A DNA stretch of 64,000 nt from JAPPHA01 sp965242975 (GTDB lineage Bacteria; Pseudomonadota; Alphaproteobacteria; Rhodobacterales; Rhodobacteraceae). Below the pieces are notes generated by a model. The model was not told the DNA's origin, did no database searches, and saw nothing but the letters and a program-made list of their open reading frames with translations. The stretch covers positions 4,650,001-4,714,000 of the forward strand of contig CBDETS010000007.1 in NCBI GenBank assembly GCA_965242975.1, in the 5' to 3' direction. The translations under genes and the position numbers were made by a program. Positions within the stretch are counted from its first letter, which is position 1; each line of letters starts with the position of its first letter. Positions 40,619 through 49,900 of the stretch are shown here, piece by piece.

Positions 40619-41550
40619 TGGCCGAGGCGGCGATTCATCGGCGCATCACGCCGCCCGGTTTCGGAGAACAGCTTGCCGATGCGCTCCTTTCCGGCCGTGG
40701 AATCTGGCCGGCCGTTCCGGCGATTGTCGTGTTGATCGTGGTCGCCGTGATACCTTTCGCAATTCTCCTTTCGCTCGGCTTCTCCGATTTCGAGATCTCC
40801 CGCGGCGCTATCGTTTCGCAGACACTCTCGTTCGCGCACCTCACGAACGCTTTGACCGATCCGCTCTACTGGATCACTTTCCAGCGCTCCATGAATCTCG
40901 CGCTCTCGACGACGGCGCTCTGCCTCCTGTTCGGATACCCTGTCGCCTATCTCTTCCTTACCGGCGGCCGTTGGACGAAGCGATTGATCCTGGTGCTCAC
41001 GATCGCCCCTCTCTTGACCAGCGGTATTGTCCGTACATATGCGTGGCTGGTCATTCTCGGCGGGCGCGGCGTCCTGAATTCGACGCTGCTGCAAATGGGC
41101 CTGATCGACCAGGCGCTCCGGATCATGAACACGCATTGGGCCGTGCTGATCGGGATGGTGCAGATCCATTTGCCGGTGATGATCCTGCCGCTGATCGCGG
41201 TCATGAGCCGCCATGACAGGAGTCTCGTCGAAGCCTCCGAGAATCTTGGTGCGTCGCGTATCGGCACGCTGCGGACGGTGATCCTTCCGCTCAGCGTGCC
41301 GGGCATCGGTACCGGGTCGGCGCTCGTCTTTACCCTCACCTACACAACCTTTGTCGTCCCGCAGATTCTTGGCGGCGGAAATTATCTGAACGCAGCCACG
41401 ATGATCTATGAGCAGGTGGTATTCTCGCTCGAATGGTCGAAGGGGTCCGTCAGCTCGCTGATCCTGATGGTAACCTGCCTGATGGTCCTTGTGGCAATCG
41501 CACTCGTGACCAATCATTTCACCAAATGGACGAAAGGCCACGACGCATGA
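40618..41550 (+). CDS. ABC transporter permease 1 (PotB-like)
   Basis: 310 residues, start sharing the A of the previous stop (TGATG). About six membrane helices (PAIVVLIVVAVIPFAILLSL, LILVLTIAPLLTSGIVRTYA, etc.) and the EAA-loop (ASENLGASRIGTLRTVILPL). Forms the channel with the second permease. Confidence 0.9.
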   Translation: MAEAAIHRRITPPGFGEQLADALLSGRGIWPAVPAIVVLIVVAVIPFAILLSLGFSDFEISRGAIVSQTLSFAHLTNALTDPLYWITFQRSMNLALSTTALCLLFGYPVAYLFLTGGRWTKRLILVLTIAPLLTSGIVRTYAWLVILGGRGVLNSTLLQMGLIDQALRIMNTHWAVLIGMVQIHLPVMILPLIAVMSRHDRSLVEASENLGASRIGTLRTVILPLSVPGIGTGSALVFTLTYTTFVVPQILGGGNYLNAATMIYEQVVFSLEWSKGSVSSLILMVTCLMVLVAIALVTNHFTKWTKGHDA

Positions 41551-42362
41551 AGTGGTTTCGCGGTCGTTCGCTGGTTGACGTGGCCGGGATTGGCCTGGTG
41601 CTCGCGGTGGCAGTCTTCTCCCTCGTCCTTCTGGTCGCGCCGTCGATAATCGTCGTCATCATCTCCTTCGATACGCGCGCCTATGTCACTTTCCCTCCCG
41701 CGGGCTTCACCCTCCGTTGGTACAAAGCTGTCTTCGAACATGGCGAACTCGTCGAGGCGATGCTGAACAGCCTTCAGGTCGGGGTGACGGTGACGGTTCT
41801 CTGTATCGTCCTTGGCGTTCCTACTGCACTCGCCTGCGTGCGCGGCCGCTTCCGGGGGACGACCGCTCTTTCGGTCTTCGTTCTTGTTCCACACATGGTT
41901 CCGGGGATTGTACTGGGCGTCGCTGTTCTTTTCGCTGGAGCGCTCGTGGGCGTTTCGCCTTCAATCTGGCTTCAGTCCATTTCGATAACCGTTTTCATCC
42001 TCGCCGTGATGGTCCGGACCGTGCAAAGCCGGCTGATGCGCCTTGATCCAGCGCTCGAAGAGGCCGCGGCAAACCTTCGCGCCACCCCGTTTCAGAGCCT
42101 CCGTACGGTGACCTTCCCTCTGCTGATGCCCGCGATCCTCGCGGGCGCGGTGTTCACCTTCGTCGAGGGTTTTGACAACCTCTCGGTCGCGATCTTCACT
42201 CACGGTTTTCGGGACCGTCCATTGCCGGTCGAACTGCTGGCCCTCGTGCAGTACACGAGTTCGCCCATCGTCGCCGCCGTCTCGGGCGTGCAGATCGTGC
42301 TCGCAATCGCCGCACTTGTCATCGTCTCGATGTCGATCGGCCTCGACAAGGTTAACGAATGA
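41547..42362 (+). CDS. ABC transporter permease 2 (PotC-like)
   Basis: 271 residues from ATG 41547 (ATGA overlap). Six helices (GIGLVLAVAVFSLVLLVAPS, PHMVPGIVLGVAVLFAGALV) and the EAA-loop (ALEEAAANLRATPFQSLRTV). Completes the four-gene uptake system that starts at 38496. Confidence 0.9.
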   Translation: MKWFRGRSLVDVAGIGLVLAVAVFSLVLLVAPSIIVVIISFDTRAYVTFPPAGFTLRWYKAVFEHGELVEAMLNSLQVGVTVTVLCIVLGVPTALACVRGRFRGTTALSVFVLVPHMVPGIVLGVAVLFAGALVGVSPSIWLQSISITVFILAVMVRTVQSRLMRLDPALEEAAANLRATPFQSLRTVTFPLLMPAILAGAVFTFVEGFDNLSVAIFTHGFRDRPLPVELLALVQYTSSPIVAAVSGVQIVLAIAALVIVSMSIGLDKVNE

Positions 42363-43102
42363 GCGGCGCAGATCACGTACGATACGGCTGTCGACTGTAA
42401 CGGTGACCGTACCAAGTCGCCGGCAAGAGGACCGAAGGCCGTCATCCATCGCTTTCGGTCCGCTGTCGATCGGCCGGCCCCCGGCCTTGAACGTCCGTTA
42501 TCGGGGCGGTGTAATCACAAATGCAATTGTTGCCGCGGCGAAAAGGCGCGTCATCCTTGCACGTGCGAACCCCACCCAGCAGTTGTCGCTTCGGTTGGTC
42601 GCAGCCAGAGCGGTTGATGGAAAATGTTGAATCCAACATTTTCCTACTACTTCCATTGCGACCCGCACAAGTTGCAAGCAGGAAGTGCCGGGACCAAGTG
42701 ACGTCGGGCAGGGCGTTCCGGAGGGTGCAGTATCCAATGTCATCGCCCGCCCGTTCGTCACGCCGTCGCGATGGAGCCTCTACAGGTCGGCGTCGATCAG
42801 TCGGTCATCATGCACCCGCTTGAACATGAGCACGTCCAATGCCAGGCGCAAGCGGGCAATGCACTGATGGTCGCGCTGGAAACCGCTTTTGCCACGCGAA
42901 CACGGCGTCAACTCGTGCTTGCCTTCCCGAATCGGTACATTCTTTTTGCGATCTCGACTTCGCGAAGTATCGACACATTGCCGGAACAGTCGTTGTTGAA
43001 TCCGTCTGTGCGGGATGTGACAAGGCCCACAGTTGCTTCGGCGCGCGTCCTGGGCCGGGACAGATAGACGTTGCGCGGGAATTGAACGGGGAAAATGCCG
43101 GA
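42363..43102. other. Intergenic region without recognisable gene
   Basis: 740 bases between the transporter operon and the EPSP synthase gene. Frames across it look non-coding (no conserved motif, uneven codon use). It contains the perfect inverted repeat at 42619-42644, described separately. The frame of the EPSP synthase is open upstream to 42839 but reads as non-coding. Confidence 0.5.
42619..42644. promoter_or_regulatory. Perfect 11-bp inverted repeat, operator-like
   Basis: GGAAAATGTTG (42619-42629), AATC loop, CAACATTTTCC (42634-42644). The symmetric centre ATGTTGAATCCAACAT is like GntR- or TetR-type operators and lies about 460 bases upstream of the EPSP synthase gene. It is not followed by a T-run in the rightward direction, which argues against a simple terminator. 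Confidence 0.5.
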
Positions 43103-44428
43103 ATGACATCTCCGAACGGGAAGAGGGGCATCGAATTGGCAGCAGAATCCGCGCAAGAAATAACCGAGTTGAGATGCGGCGAACCCGCCGCGACACCCGG
43201 GATCATCGTGCCCGCCTCAAAGTCGATTACCAACAGGGCCTTTGTCGTGGCAGCCTTGGCGAAGGGAATGACCGGGATCCGGAATCCGTTGATTTCGGAC
43301 GACACGGAGGCAATGCTTCAGTGCCTCGGAAGACTTGGCGTTGAAATCGACAGGTCCGATCCAAGGAACGTACTGGTCGTGGGTTCCGGCGGAACCCGGT
43401 CGGAAAGTTGCCAGCTGTTTGTCGGAAACGCAGGAACAACTGCGCGCTTTCTGATCGCGGTCGCGGCCACGGTTGGGCAGAAGGTCAGGTTCGATGGCGA
43501 CGGATACATGCGCGAGCGTCCGATGGGGCCGATCCTGCATGCAATCGAGTCGATCGGGGCGGAGCACGACTCGCTGCACGGGAAGATGCCGTTCGAGATT
43601 ACCGGAAACCCCGAACTGCATGCTCAATGGGCGGAGGAGGGGTATCGCCCGACCGTCGTTGTCGATGCGTCCCTGTCCTCCCAATATGTTTCCGCACTCA
43701 TGATGATCGCGCCGACGTTGCCCTGTGGAATGAACATCCGAACGGAGTCGTCCGGCAAGATCGATGCTTCCGGCTACATCGACATAACGCTTCAGATCAT
43801 GGGGGATTTCGGGGTCAGCCCGAGAACCCCAGGCCCGGGACGCTGGGATTTCAAACGGCAAGATTATCAGCCCGGGACGATTCATGTCGAGCCTGACTAT
43901 TCCGCCTGCACGTACTTTTGGGCCGCCAGGGTTTTGGGCTGCGGGGGGTTGAGTATTCGAGGGGTGAATCCGGCTTCAACCAGGCAGCCTGATGCACAAG
44001 CGCTGCACGTGATTGAAACCTTTCCGAACATGCCGCCCGAATTCGACGGCTCACAGATGCAGGATTCCGTGCCGACACTTGCTGTCCTGGCAGCATTCAA
44101 CAATTCGCCTGTCCGGTTTACGGGAATCAGGAACCTGCGCGTAAAGGAATGTGACCGGATCGAGGCGGTCGCGACCGGACTGAACCGGCTCTCGGAGGGT
44201 CTGGCCGCGGTCGAAGGTGATGACCTGATCGTCAAGGGTTCACACATGGCAGCGGACTCATTCCGGCCTGCCTGTATCGACTCGCATGGCGATCACAGGA
44301 TCGCGATGGCGTTTGCGCTGGTCGCGCTGAAGACCGGGAAAGTTTCGATTACCGACCCCAGATGTGTAGCCAAGACCTTTCCGGGTTACTGGGATGAACT
44401 CGAGAAATGCGGAGTTGTCCGCGCCTGA
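43103..44428 (+). CDS. aroA: EPSP synthase (3-phosphoshikimate 1-carboxyvinyltransferase), atypical
   Basis: 441 residues from ATG 43103. Fold signatures: IVPASKSITNRAFVVAALAK (phosphate/shikimate loop), FVGNAGTTARFLIAVAA, MRERPMGPILHAIESIGAEH, LSSQYVSALMMIAP, and the C-terminal LRVKECDRIEAVATGL and DSHGDHRIAMAFALVALKTG. The reaction joins PEP to shikimate-3-phosphate. The loop reads GNAGTTARFL, whereas Escherichia coli AroA has GNAGTAMRPL; the proline that affects glyphosate tolerance is replaced by Phe. No other shikimate gene is near, so this is probably a second, specialised copy. Confidence 0.88.
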   Translation: MTSPNGKRGIELAAESAQEITELRCGEPAATPGIIVPASKSITNRAFVVAALAKGMTGIRNPLISDDTEAMLQCLGRLGVEIDRSDPRNVLVVGSGGTRSESCQLFVGNAGTTARFLIAVAATVGQKVRFDGDGYMRERPMGPILHAIESIGAEHDSLHGKMPFEITGNPELHAQWAEEGYRPTVVVDASLSSQYVSALMMIAPTLPCGMNIRTESSGKIDASGYIDITLQIMGDFGVSPRTPGPGRWDFKRQDYQPGTIHVEPDYSACTYFWAARVLGCGGLSIRGVNPASTRQPDAQALHVIETFPNMPPEFDGSQMQDSVPTLAVLAAFNNSPVRFTGIRNLRVKECDRIEAVATGLNRLSEGLAAVEGDDLIVKGSHMAADSFRPACIDSHGDHRIAMAFALVALKTGKVSITDPRCVAKTFPGYWDELEKCGVVRA

Positions 44429-44907
44429 GGGGAGTTGGGCAACGTGAGGTACACGTCTACCCAGCCCCAGCCCCTGTTGCCGACTTCCGGTGCCGCGCGG
44501 ACGGGGGGTGAACAGGCATGTCCGGCAATCGCCGAATCGCCAGAAGCGCCCCCGGAAACAGCTCAGGGCGCAGAAGCATGTGCCGTGGGGCCCTTGTCCG
44601 GGGCCGATGTGATGTCACCACACACGGAAACGGCACACCGGTGAAATCCGAAAAACGATTGCGTCAAGACCGCGTGCTGTCCATCGAAAACAGAACAGGT
44701 TCACGCTGGAATGTGCATTGAGAAAATCTTGTCAACGGAGGCCTCCCGAACGGGCGCAATTCCGGCATGATTCGCTCTTGCACTATTGATCCACAAGATG
44801 TGTGCCGTGCCGGAATGAAGTTCGGACAACAGCGATACCTTGCGGACAGACGATCAAAGCAATAGCATAACGTGTAAGAAATTTTCTATAATTTGGTGAG
44901 GTTGACC
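44429..44907. other. Intergenic region without recognisable gene
   Basis: 479 bases. ATTCCGGCA near 44759 and TGCCGGAAT near 44808 form a 9-bp inverted pair about 40 bases apart, and GGAGGCCTCC (about 44739-44748) is a short palindrome. AT content rises just before the regulator gene, with TATAAT at 44887-44892 as a possible -10 box. No coding frame is convincing. Confidence 0.45.
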
Positions 44908-45366
44908 ATGCGTGAATCCGGGACGCTGTTTCATCGCTTCTGTTTTGCGCAGGCCTCTTTTGAAAGTTCGCGCCATGTTTATCGACGCGAGCATGCACCT
45001 GGCCAGGTGCGTCGTTTCTTCAACACCAGCTTCACCGCGTTCGAACTGCGTCGGTACATGATGAACTTCTACTTCATCAAGGGCAGCTTCACCATTTCGG
45101 AGCTTGTGGAAGTCTCTGAATTCAGTCGGCCAACCGTCACATCAACGGTACATGAAGCCTTGGAACTCGGCTATTTGGAAGAGCTGCCCGGCACAGGCGA
45201 CCGCCGGCGCCGCGATTTTCGCCCGACCGAGCCGATGCTGGAGGCCTGGCGCAATTACTGCAACGCGCTTCTCTCGAATCCCGAGTTTTCCCATGTTCTG
45301 AAGCTCGCTCAAACGCTGATTTCAATGCGCGAGCTCGAGGCTCGGCCATCAGGTAGAGGTATGTAA
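44908..45366 (+). CDS. MarR-like winged-helix regulator
   Basis: 152 residues from ATG 44908 (GGTGAGG upstream). After an N-terminal helix the winged-helix region reads GSFTISELVEVSEFSRPTVT, STVHEALELGYLEELPGTGD, RRRRDFRPTEPMLEAW. The wing and the 'change in S/T before TVTSTV' fit MarR-type regulators. It is placed before a hydrolase and a peptide-type transporter that it may control. Confidence 0.7.
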   Translation: MRESGTLFHRFCFAQASFESSRHVYRREHAPGQVRRFFNTSFTAFELRRYMMNFYFIKGSFTISELVEVSEFSRPTVTSTVHEALELGYLEELPGTGDRRRRDFRPTEPMLEAWRNYCNALLSNPEFSHVLKLAQTLISMRELEARPSGRGM

Positions 45367-45498
45367 AAGGTTTTAGGCTTTTTTGTTGTCATTCTCTGTG
45401 CTGCAATTGAGTAACAGCGGGTGCCGGGGTATCTCTGCCACTCCGTGGTGCTCCCTGATGACCCCTGGTGAAGTCATTGCTCAGAGGACATCACGCGA

Positions 45499-46308
45499 AT
45501 GTGGGATACGCCTGAGTTGCAGTATATGTCCTACAACGGCGGCCGCCTTGCGTATCGTGAAACGGGTGCGGGCCCCGCTCTCTTCTTGCTCCATGGCATG
45601 AATGGCAGCAGTCGGAGCTGGGCCTACCTGTTTCGGGCATTGGGATCTTCGTTCCGCGTTGTCGCCTGGGATGCCCCGGGCTTTGGGGCTTCCGATGCAT
45701 TCGGAGACAGCATCGAAGACTATGTTGATGCGGCCAAAGCCCTGTTGAATGCACTGAGGGTCAACGACGCAATCGTGGTCGGCCATTCGATGGGAGGCGT
45801 GGTTGCCGCGCAATTGGCGGCTGATCGAGATACCTCGACCGCGGGCCTGGTGTTGTCTTCGACGCATCTGGGCTTTGCCCGCCCAAAAGGGGAGCCGCTG
45901 ATGGCGCGGTACGGGACGAGAGTCGACCTAATCCGATCCGAGGGGGTCAATGCGGCCTATGGTTTGGAACGTGCCAAGCGCAGCACGCCGGAAGGAACTT
46001 CCCAAACCGTCATTCGGTTCCTGGCCGAAATAGCAGCGAGCGCACGGATCGAAGGTATCCGCGATGGCGGCCGCATGTGCCAGGAAACCGACAACACGAA
46101 TGCCGGCCATGACGTGAACGTTCCCGTACTCATTTTGTCTGGTGGCAGGGACACCGTGATCTCGCCTGAAATGCATGCGCTGCTGGTCGCGGCCTTTCCG
46201 GACGCACAGCATGTCGAAATCCCCAAGGCGGGTCACGCCTCCTACGCGGAATACCCCGACATCTTCAATGAACAGATCAAGGAATTCGCGACGAAAGCCC
46301 GGCGGTGA
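45499..46308 (+). CDS. Alpha/beta hydrolase
   Basis: 269 residues. Oxyanion HG motif (FLLHGMNGSSRSW), nucleophile elbow VVGHSMGGVVAAQ (Ser), acid and His regions ILSGGRDTVISPEMHALL and IPKAGHASYAEYPDIF. A single cytoplasmic esterase, amidase or C-C hydrolase. It precedes a peptide-type uptake system by 54 bases, so it may process the imported compound. Confidence 0.85.
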   Translation: MWDTPELQYMSYNGGRLAYRETGAGPALFLLHGMNGSSRSWAYLFRALGSSFRVVAWDAPGFGASDAFGDSIEDYVDAAKALLNALRVNDAIVVGHSMGGVVAAQLAADRDTSTAGLVLSSTHLGFARPKGEPLMARYGTRVDLIRSEGVNAAYGLERAKRSTPEGTSQTVIRFLAEIAASARIEGIRDGGRMCQETDNTNAGHDVNVPVLILSGGRDTVISPEMHALLVAAFPDAQHVEIPKAGHASYAEYPDIFNEQIKEFATKARR

Positions 46309-46362
46309 ATCCGGGCCGCAATCACCAGGGAAACAACCGAAAACCGATGAAAGGGAGAAATT

Positions 46363-47961
46363 ATGAGAAAGTCCATCTTTAATCCGGCGGCTATGCTGAC
46401 CGCTGCGGCGACGGGCCTTGGGTCTTTGGCCGGACCCGCGTCGGCAAACGACCTGACAGTGGCCTTGGCGGCCGAACCCACATCCATGGACCCGCATTAC
46501 CAGAACCTGACCATCAACAACTCAATGGCGACGCAGGTCTATGATGCGCTGGTCCTGCAGGATGTGAACCAGAACCTCATCCCAGGGCTTGCCGCGTCTT
46601 GGGAGCCAATTGACGAGCGCACATGGGAATTCAAGCTGCGCCCCGGTGTAACCTTTCACAATGGCGCGGCATTCACCGCTGAAGACGTGGTCGCCACGAT
46701 GCAGCGTGCGGCGAATGTGCCCAACAGCCCGTCCAGTTTCGCTACGTTCATCAAGGGCAAGACCTTTGAAGTTGTCGATGACCTGACCCTGCGGATTTCG
46801 ACCGAGAAACCGTACCCGTTCACGCCGAACGACATGTCGCGGATTTCGATCATCGACTCCGCTTTCGTCGATGCCACGACCGAGGATTTCAACACCGGCG
46901 CGGCCTCGTTCGGGACGGGTCCGTTCACCTTCACCAGGTGGCTGCCCGGCGACGTGATCGAATTGTCGCGCAATGACGGCTATTGGGGGGAGGCAGTGGA
47001 TTGGGACAATGTTGTCATTCGCCCCATTGGCGACGGCACGACCAGGGCGGCCGCGCTTATCGCCGGTGACGTGGATTTCATCGAGAGGGTCGCACCCGCT
47101 GACTTGCCCAATTTGGAAAGCCGTGATGGGCTGTCGGTCTTCAAGTCGGTGTCCAACCGTCTGCTCTACGTGACGTTGCATTTGACCGATGACCCGATCA
47201 AACCCTATGTCACTGACCATGACGGCAATCCGATTGCTTCGCCATTTCGGGACATTCGCGTGCGTGAAGCCGTGTCTCTGGCGATCAATCGCCAGGCCAT
47301 TGCGGATCGTGTGATGGACGGGCTGTCTGCACCCGCGGGCCAGTTTTCGCCCGAGGGTTACATTGGCTACTCCGCAAATCTCGAACCGGATGCGCATGAT
47401 CCGGACCGTGCACGGGAATTGCTGGCCGAAGCAGGCTACGGCGACGGGTTCAAGCTGACCTTGCATGGGCCGGCCGGCCGCTATTCCAACGATACACGGA
47501 TTCTCGAAGCCATCGCGCAGATGCTGTCGCGCATCGGTATCGACACCAGTGTCGAGACCATGCCCGCCTCGGTCTTTTTCAAGCGCTTCGCGCGCGGAGG
47601 GCCTGGTGACACGCCTGAGTTTACCGCTGCGATGTCCGGCTATGCAAACGGTTCGGGCGAGCCTTCACACCCGCTGCGGATTTTCATTCACACCAAGCAG
47701 AAAGAGCGCGGTTACGGACCGGGCAACCGCAACGGATACAGCAACCCGGAAGTCGACAAGCTGATCGAAGATGGTCGATCGTCGATGGACATTGCCATGG
47801 GTGAAATGGCTTTCATTCAGGCGACCGACATCGCGATGCGGGAATATGCGTTGGTTCCGATCCATCATGAGATCGCGACCTGGGCCGCACGGGACGGCGT
47901 CGCCTACGAACACGGTGCCCTGGACAGCACGTTCATCCACAAGATCCGTCCGCAAGAATGA
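46363..47961 (+). CDS. Peptide/opine-type ABC transporter binding protein (SBP family 5)
   Basis: 532 residues with signal peptide (MRKSIFNPAAMLTAAATGLG, cleaved after PASA). Family 5 signatures: NDLTVALAAEPTSMDPHYQN, PGLAASWEPIDERTWEFKLR, LRPGVTFHNGAAFTAEDVVA and IRVREAVSLAINRQAIADRV. Collects di/oligopeptides, or glutathione- and opine-like molecules, in the periplasm. Ribosome-binding site AAAGGGAG before the ATG. Confidence 0.9.
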   Translation: MRKSIFNPAAMLTAAATGLGSLAGPASANDLTVALAAEPTSMDPHYQNLTINNSMATQVYDALVLQDVNQNLIPGLAASWEPIDERTWEFKLRPGVTFHNGAAFTAEDVVATMQRAANVPNSPSSFATFIKGKTFEVVDDLTLRISTEKPYPFTPNDMSRISIIDSAFVDATTEDFNTGAASFGTGPFTFTRWLPGDVIELSRNDGYWGEAVDWDNVVIRPIGDGTTRAAALIAGDVDFIERVAPADLPNLESRDGLSVFKSVSNRLLYVTLHLTDDPIKPYVTDHDGNPIASPFRDIRVREAVSLAINRQAIADRVMDGLSAPAGQFSPEGYIGYSANLEPDAHDPDRARELLAEAGYGDGFKLTLHGPAGRYSNDTRILEAIAQMLSRIGIDTSVETMPASVFFKRFARGGPGDTPEFTAAMSGYANGSGEPSHPLRIFIHTKQKERGYGPGNRNGYSNPEVDKLIEDGRSSMDIAMGEMAFIQATDIAMREYALVPIHHEIATWAARDGVAYEHGALDSTFIHKIRPQE

Positions 47962-48017
47962 GTTGAGGCTGGCCCGCCGCATGTCCGTGGCGGGCCAGCC
48001 CACGAAGGGTTCTCCCG

Positions 48018-48995
48018 ATGTTGGCCTTTGTCCTGAGACGCGTCATGCAAAGCGTGGTCGTGCTGTTCGTCATGTCGTTGATCGTGTTCTCTATGGTCAA
48101 TCTGGTGGGCGATCCCGTCGACATGCTCGTCAGTCCGGAAAGCCTGCCCGAGGAAGTCGAACGTGTTCGCCGGGACTTCGGGCTCGATCAGCCGGTCCAT
48201 GTGCAATATTGGAAGTTCCTGGTGGGTGCGATGTCCGGGGATCTGGGCAATTCCTTCATCTTCGGACGACCGGCACTCGCGCTTATGGCCGAGCGTTTCC
48301 CGGCCACGCTTGAACTTGCGACCAGCGCACTGATCATATCCGTGACATTTGGCCTGCCCCTCGGGGTTTACGCGGGCTTGCGCCCTGGAGGATGGGGCGC
48401 CCGCATCATCATGGGCGGTTCAGTGCTCGGGATTTCGATTCCGACCTTCTGGTTGGGCCTGATGATGATCATTGTCTTTTCGGTCTTGCTGGGTTGGCTG
48501 CCGGTGTCTGGCCGAGGCGAGACCGCCCGTTTCCTGGGCATCGAAAGTAGTGCTTTTACGCTGGATGGGTTGCGCCATCTCATCTTGCCCGCCACCAATC
48601 TCGCACTTTTCAAGATCGCCATGGTCATCCGGCTGGCGCGCGCCGGAACGGTCGAGGTCATGGCGCTTGATTTCATCAGGTTCGCCCGCGCCAAAGGGCT
48701 GTCGTCAAGACGCATCGTGTACGCTCACTTGATGCCCAATATCCTTATTCCGATTGTCACCGTGCTGGGGATCGAATTCGGCACTCTGATCGCCTTTGCG
48801 ACAGTAACGGAGTCCATCTTTGCATGGCCTGGCCTGGGCAAGCTGGTTATCGACGCCATCGTCAATCTCGACCGCCCGATTGTCGTGGCCTACCTGCTGT
48901 TCGTGGTGTCCCTGTTTTTGGTGCTCAATCTGGTCGTGGACATCATATACGCGGTGCTTGATCCACGCGTGCGTCTGCAAGGTGAGGAGACTTGA
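48018..48995 (+). CDS. Peptide-type ABC permease (DppB-like)
   Basis: 325 residues. N-terminal MLAFVLRRVMQSVVVLFVMS is the DppB/GsiC-type opening; the periplasmic loop carries GLDQPVHVQYWKFLVGAMSG, and the EAA loop reads FIRFARAKGLSSRRIVYAHL. About six membrane helices. Forms the channel with the next gene. Confidence 0.92.
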   Translation: MLAFVLRRVMQSVVVLFVMSLIVFSMVNLVGDPVDMLVSPESLPEEVERVRRDFGLDQPVHVQYWKFLVGAMSGDLGNSFIFGRPALALMAERFPATLELATSALIISVTFGLPLGVYAGLRPGGWGARIIMGGSVLGISIPTFWLGLMMIIVFSVLLGWLPVSGRGETARFLGIESSAFTLDGLRHLILPATNLALFKIAMVIRLARAGTVEVMALDFIRFARAKGLSSRRIVYAHLMPNILIPIVTVLGIEFGTLIAFATVTESIFAWPGLGKLVIDAIVNLDRPIVVAYLLFVVSLFLVLNLVVDIIYAVLDPRVRLQGEET

Positions 48996-49900
48996 GGGAG
49001 GCGAAAGCCATATTCGCTGCGAGAACGGATACCGGATTGTTTTCCAGGTTGGTGCGATCAGACATGTCGCGCCCCACGACACTGATTTCGGGCACTCTGC
49101 TTTTTCTCATTGTCGCCTCGGCGACTTTCGCCCCCCTGATCGCGCCCACCGACCCTTATGATCTCGCGACCGTCAGTGTGCTGGACGGACGGCTTGCGCC
49201 CGGCGAGGAGATGATGGATGGAACGGTCGCCTGGCTGGGCACAGATGGAGCAGGTCGCGATGTTCTGAGTGCCATCATCTTCGGGCTTCGGACGAGCCTG
49301 ACCGTTGCCGTCAGCAGCGCCCTCATCGCACTGACCGCCGGGCTCGTGGTTGGGCTGACCGCCGCCTTTTACGGCGGACGGATTGACGCGTTCCTGATGC
49401 GGATTGTCGACATTCAGCTGTCCTTTCCGGCCATTCTGGTCGCGCTCGTGCTTTTGGCGTTGCTGGGCAAGGGCGTTGACAAGGTCATAGTTGCGCTCGC
49501 CATCGTGCAGTGGGCACTCTATGCGCGAACGGTACGCGCCGCCGCCATGGTGGAAAAACGCAAGGAGTATTTCGAGGCGGCCATCTGCCTGGAGCTCAGC
49601 AATGCCCGGATCATCTGGAAACACCTTCTGCCCAACAGCGTCTCGTCGCTGATTGTGCTGGCGACCCTGCAAACGGCGCACTCCATATCGATCGAAGCTA
49701 CACTCAGCTTTCTCGGTGTCGGCGTGCCCATCACCGAACCATCGCTCGGTTCGCTGATTTCAAACGGTTTCGACTTCATCCTGTCGGGTGCTTACTGGAT
49801 CACCTTCTTTCCGGGCGTCATGCTGCTCGCGACGGTTGCTGCAATAAACGTCTTTGGTGACCAGCTGCGCGCACTGATCAATCCAAGGCTTTCGAAATGA
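48992..49900 (+). CDS. Peptide-type ABC permease (DppC-like)
   Basis: 302 residues from a TTG at 48992 that overlaps the previous stop (TTGA) with GAGG just ahead; an ATG at 49064 is the alternative. The DppC pattern includes LIAPTDPYDL, WLGTDGAGRDVLSAIIFGLR and the EAA loop YFEAAICLELSNARIIWKHL. Confidence 0.9.
   Translation: MREAKAIFAARTDTGLFSRLVRSDMSRPTTLISGTLLFLIVASATFAPLIAPTDPYDLATVSVLDGRLAPGEEMMDGTVAWLGTDGAGRDVLSAIIFGLRTSLTVAVSSALIALTAGLVVGLTAAFYGGRIDAFLMRIVDIQLSFPAILVALVLLALLGKGVDKVIVALAIVQWALYARTVRAAAMVEKRKEYFEAAICLELSNARIIWKHLLPNSVSSLIVLATLQTAHSISIEATLSFLGVGVPITEPSLGSLISNGFDFILSGAYWITFFPGVMLLATVAAINVFGDQLRALINPRLSK

Noticed and set aside
42839..43102. N-terminal extension of the EPSP synthase (88 residues)
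   Set aside because: Reads as non-coding, and family members begin near the ATG at 43103.
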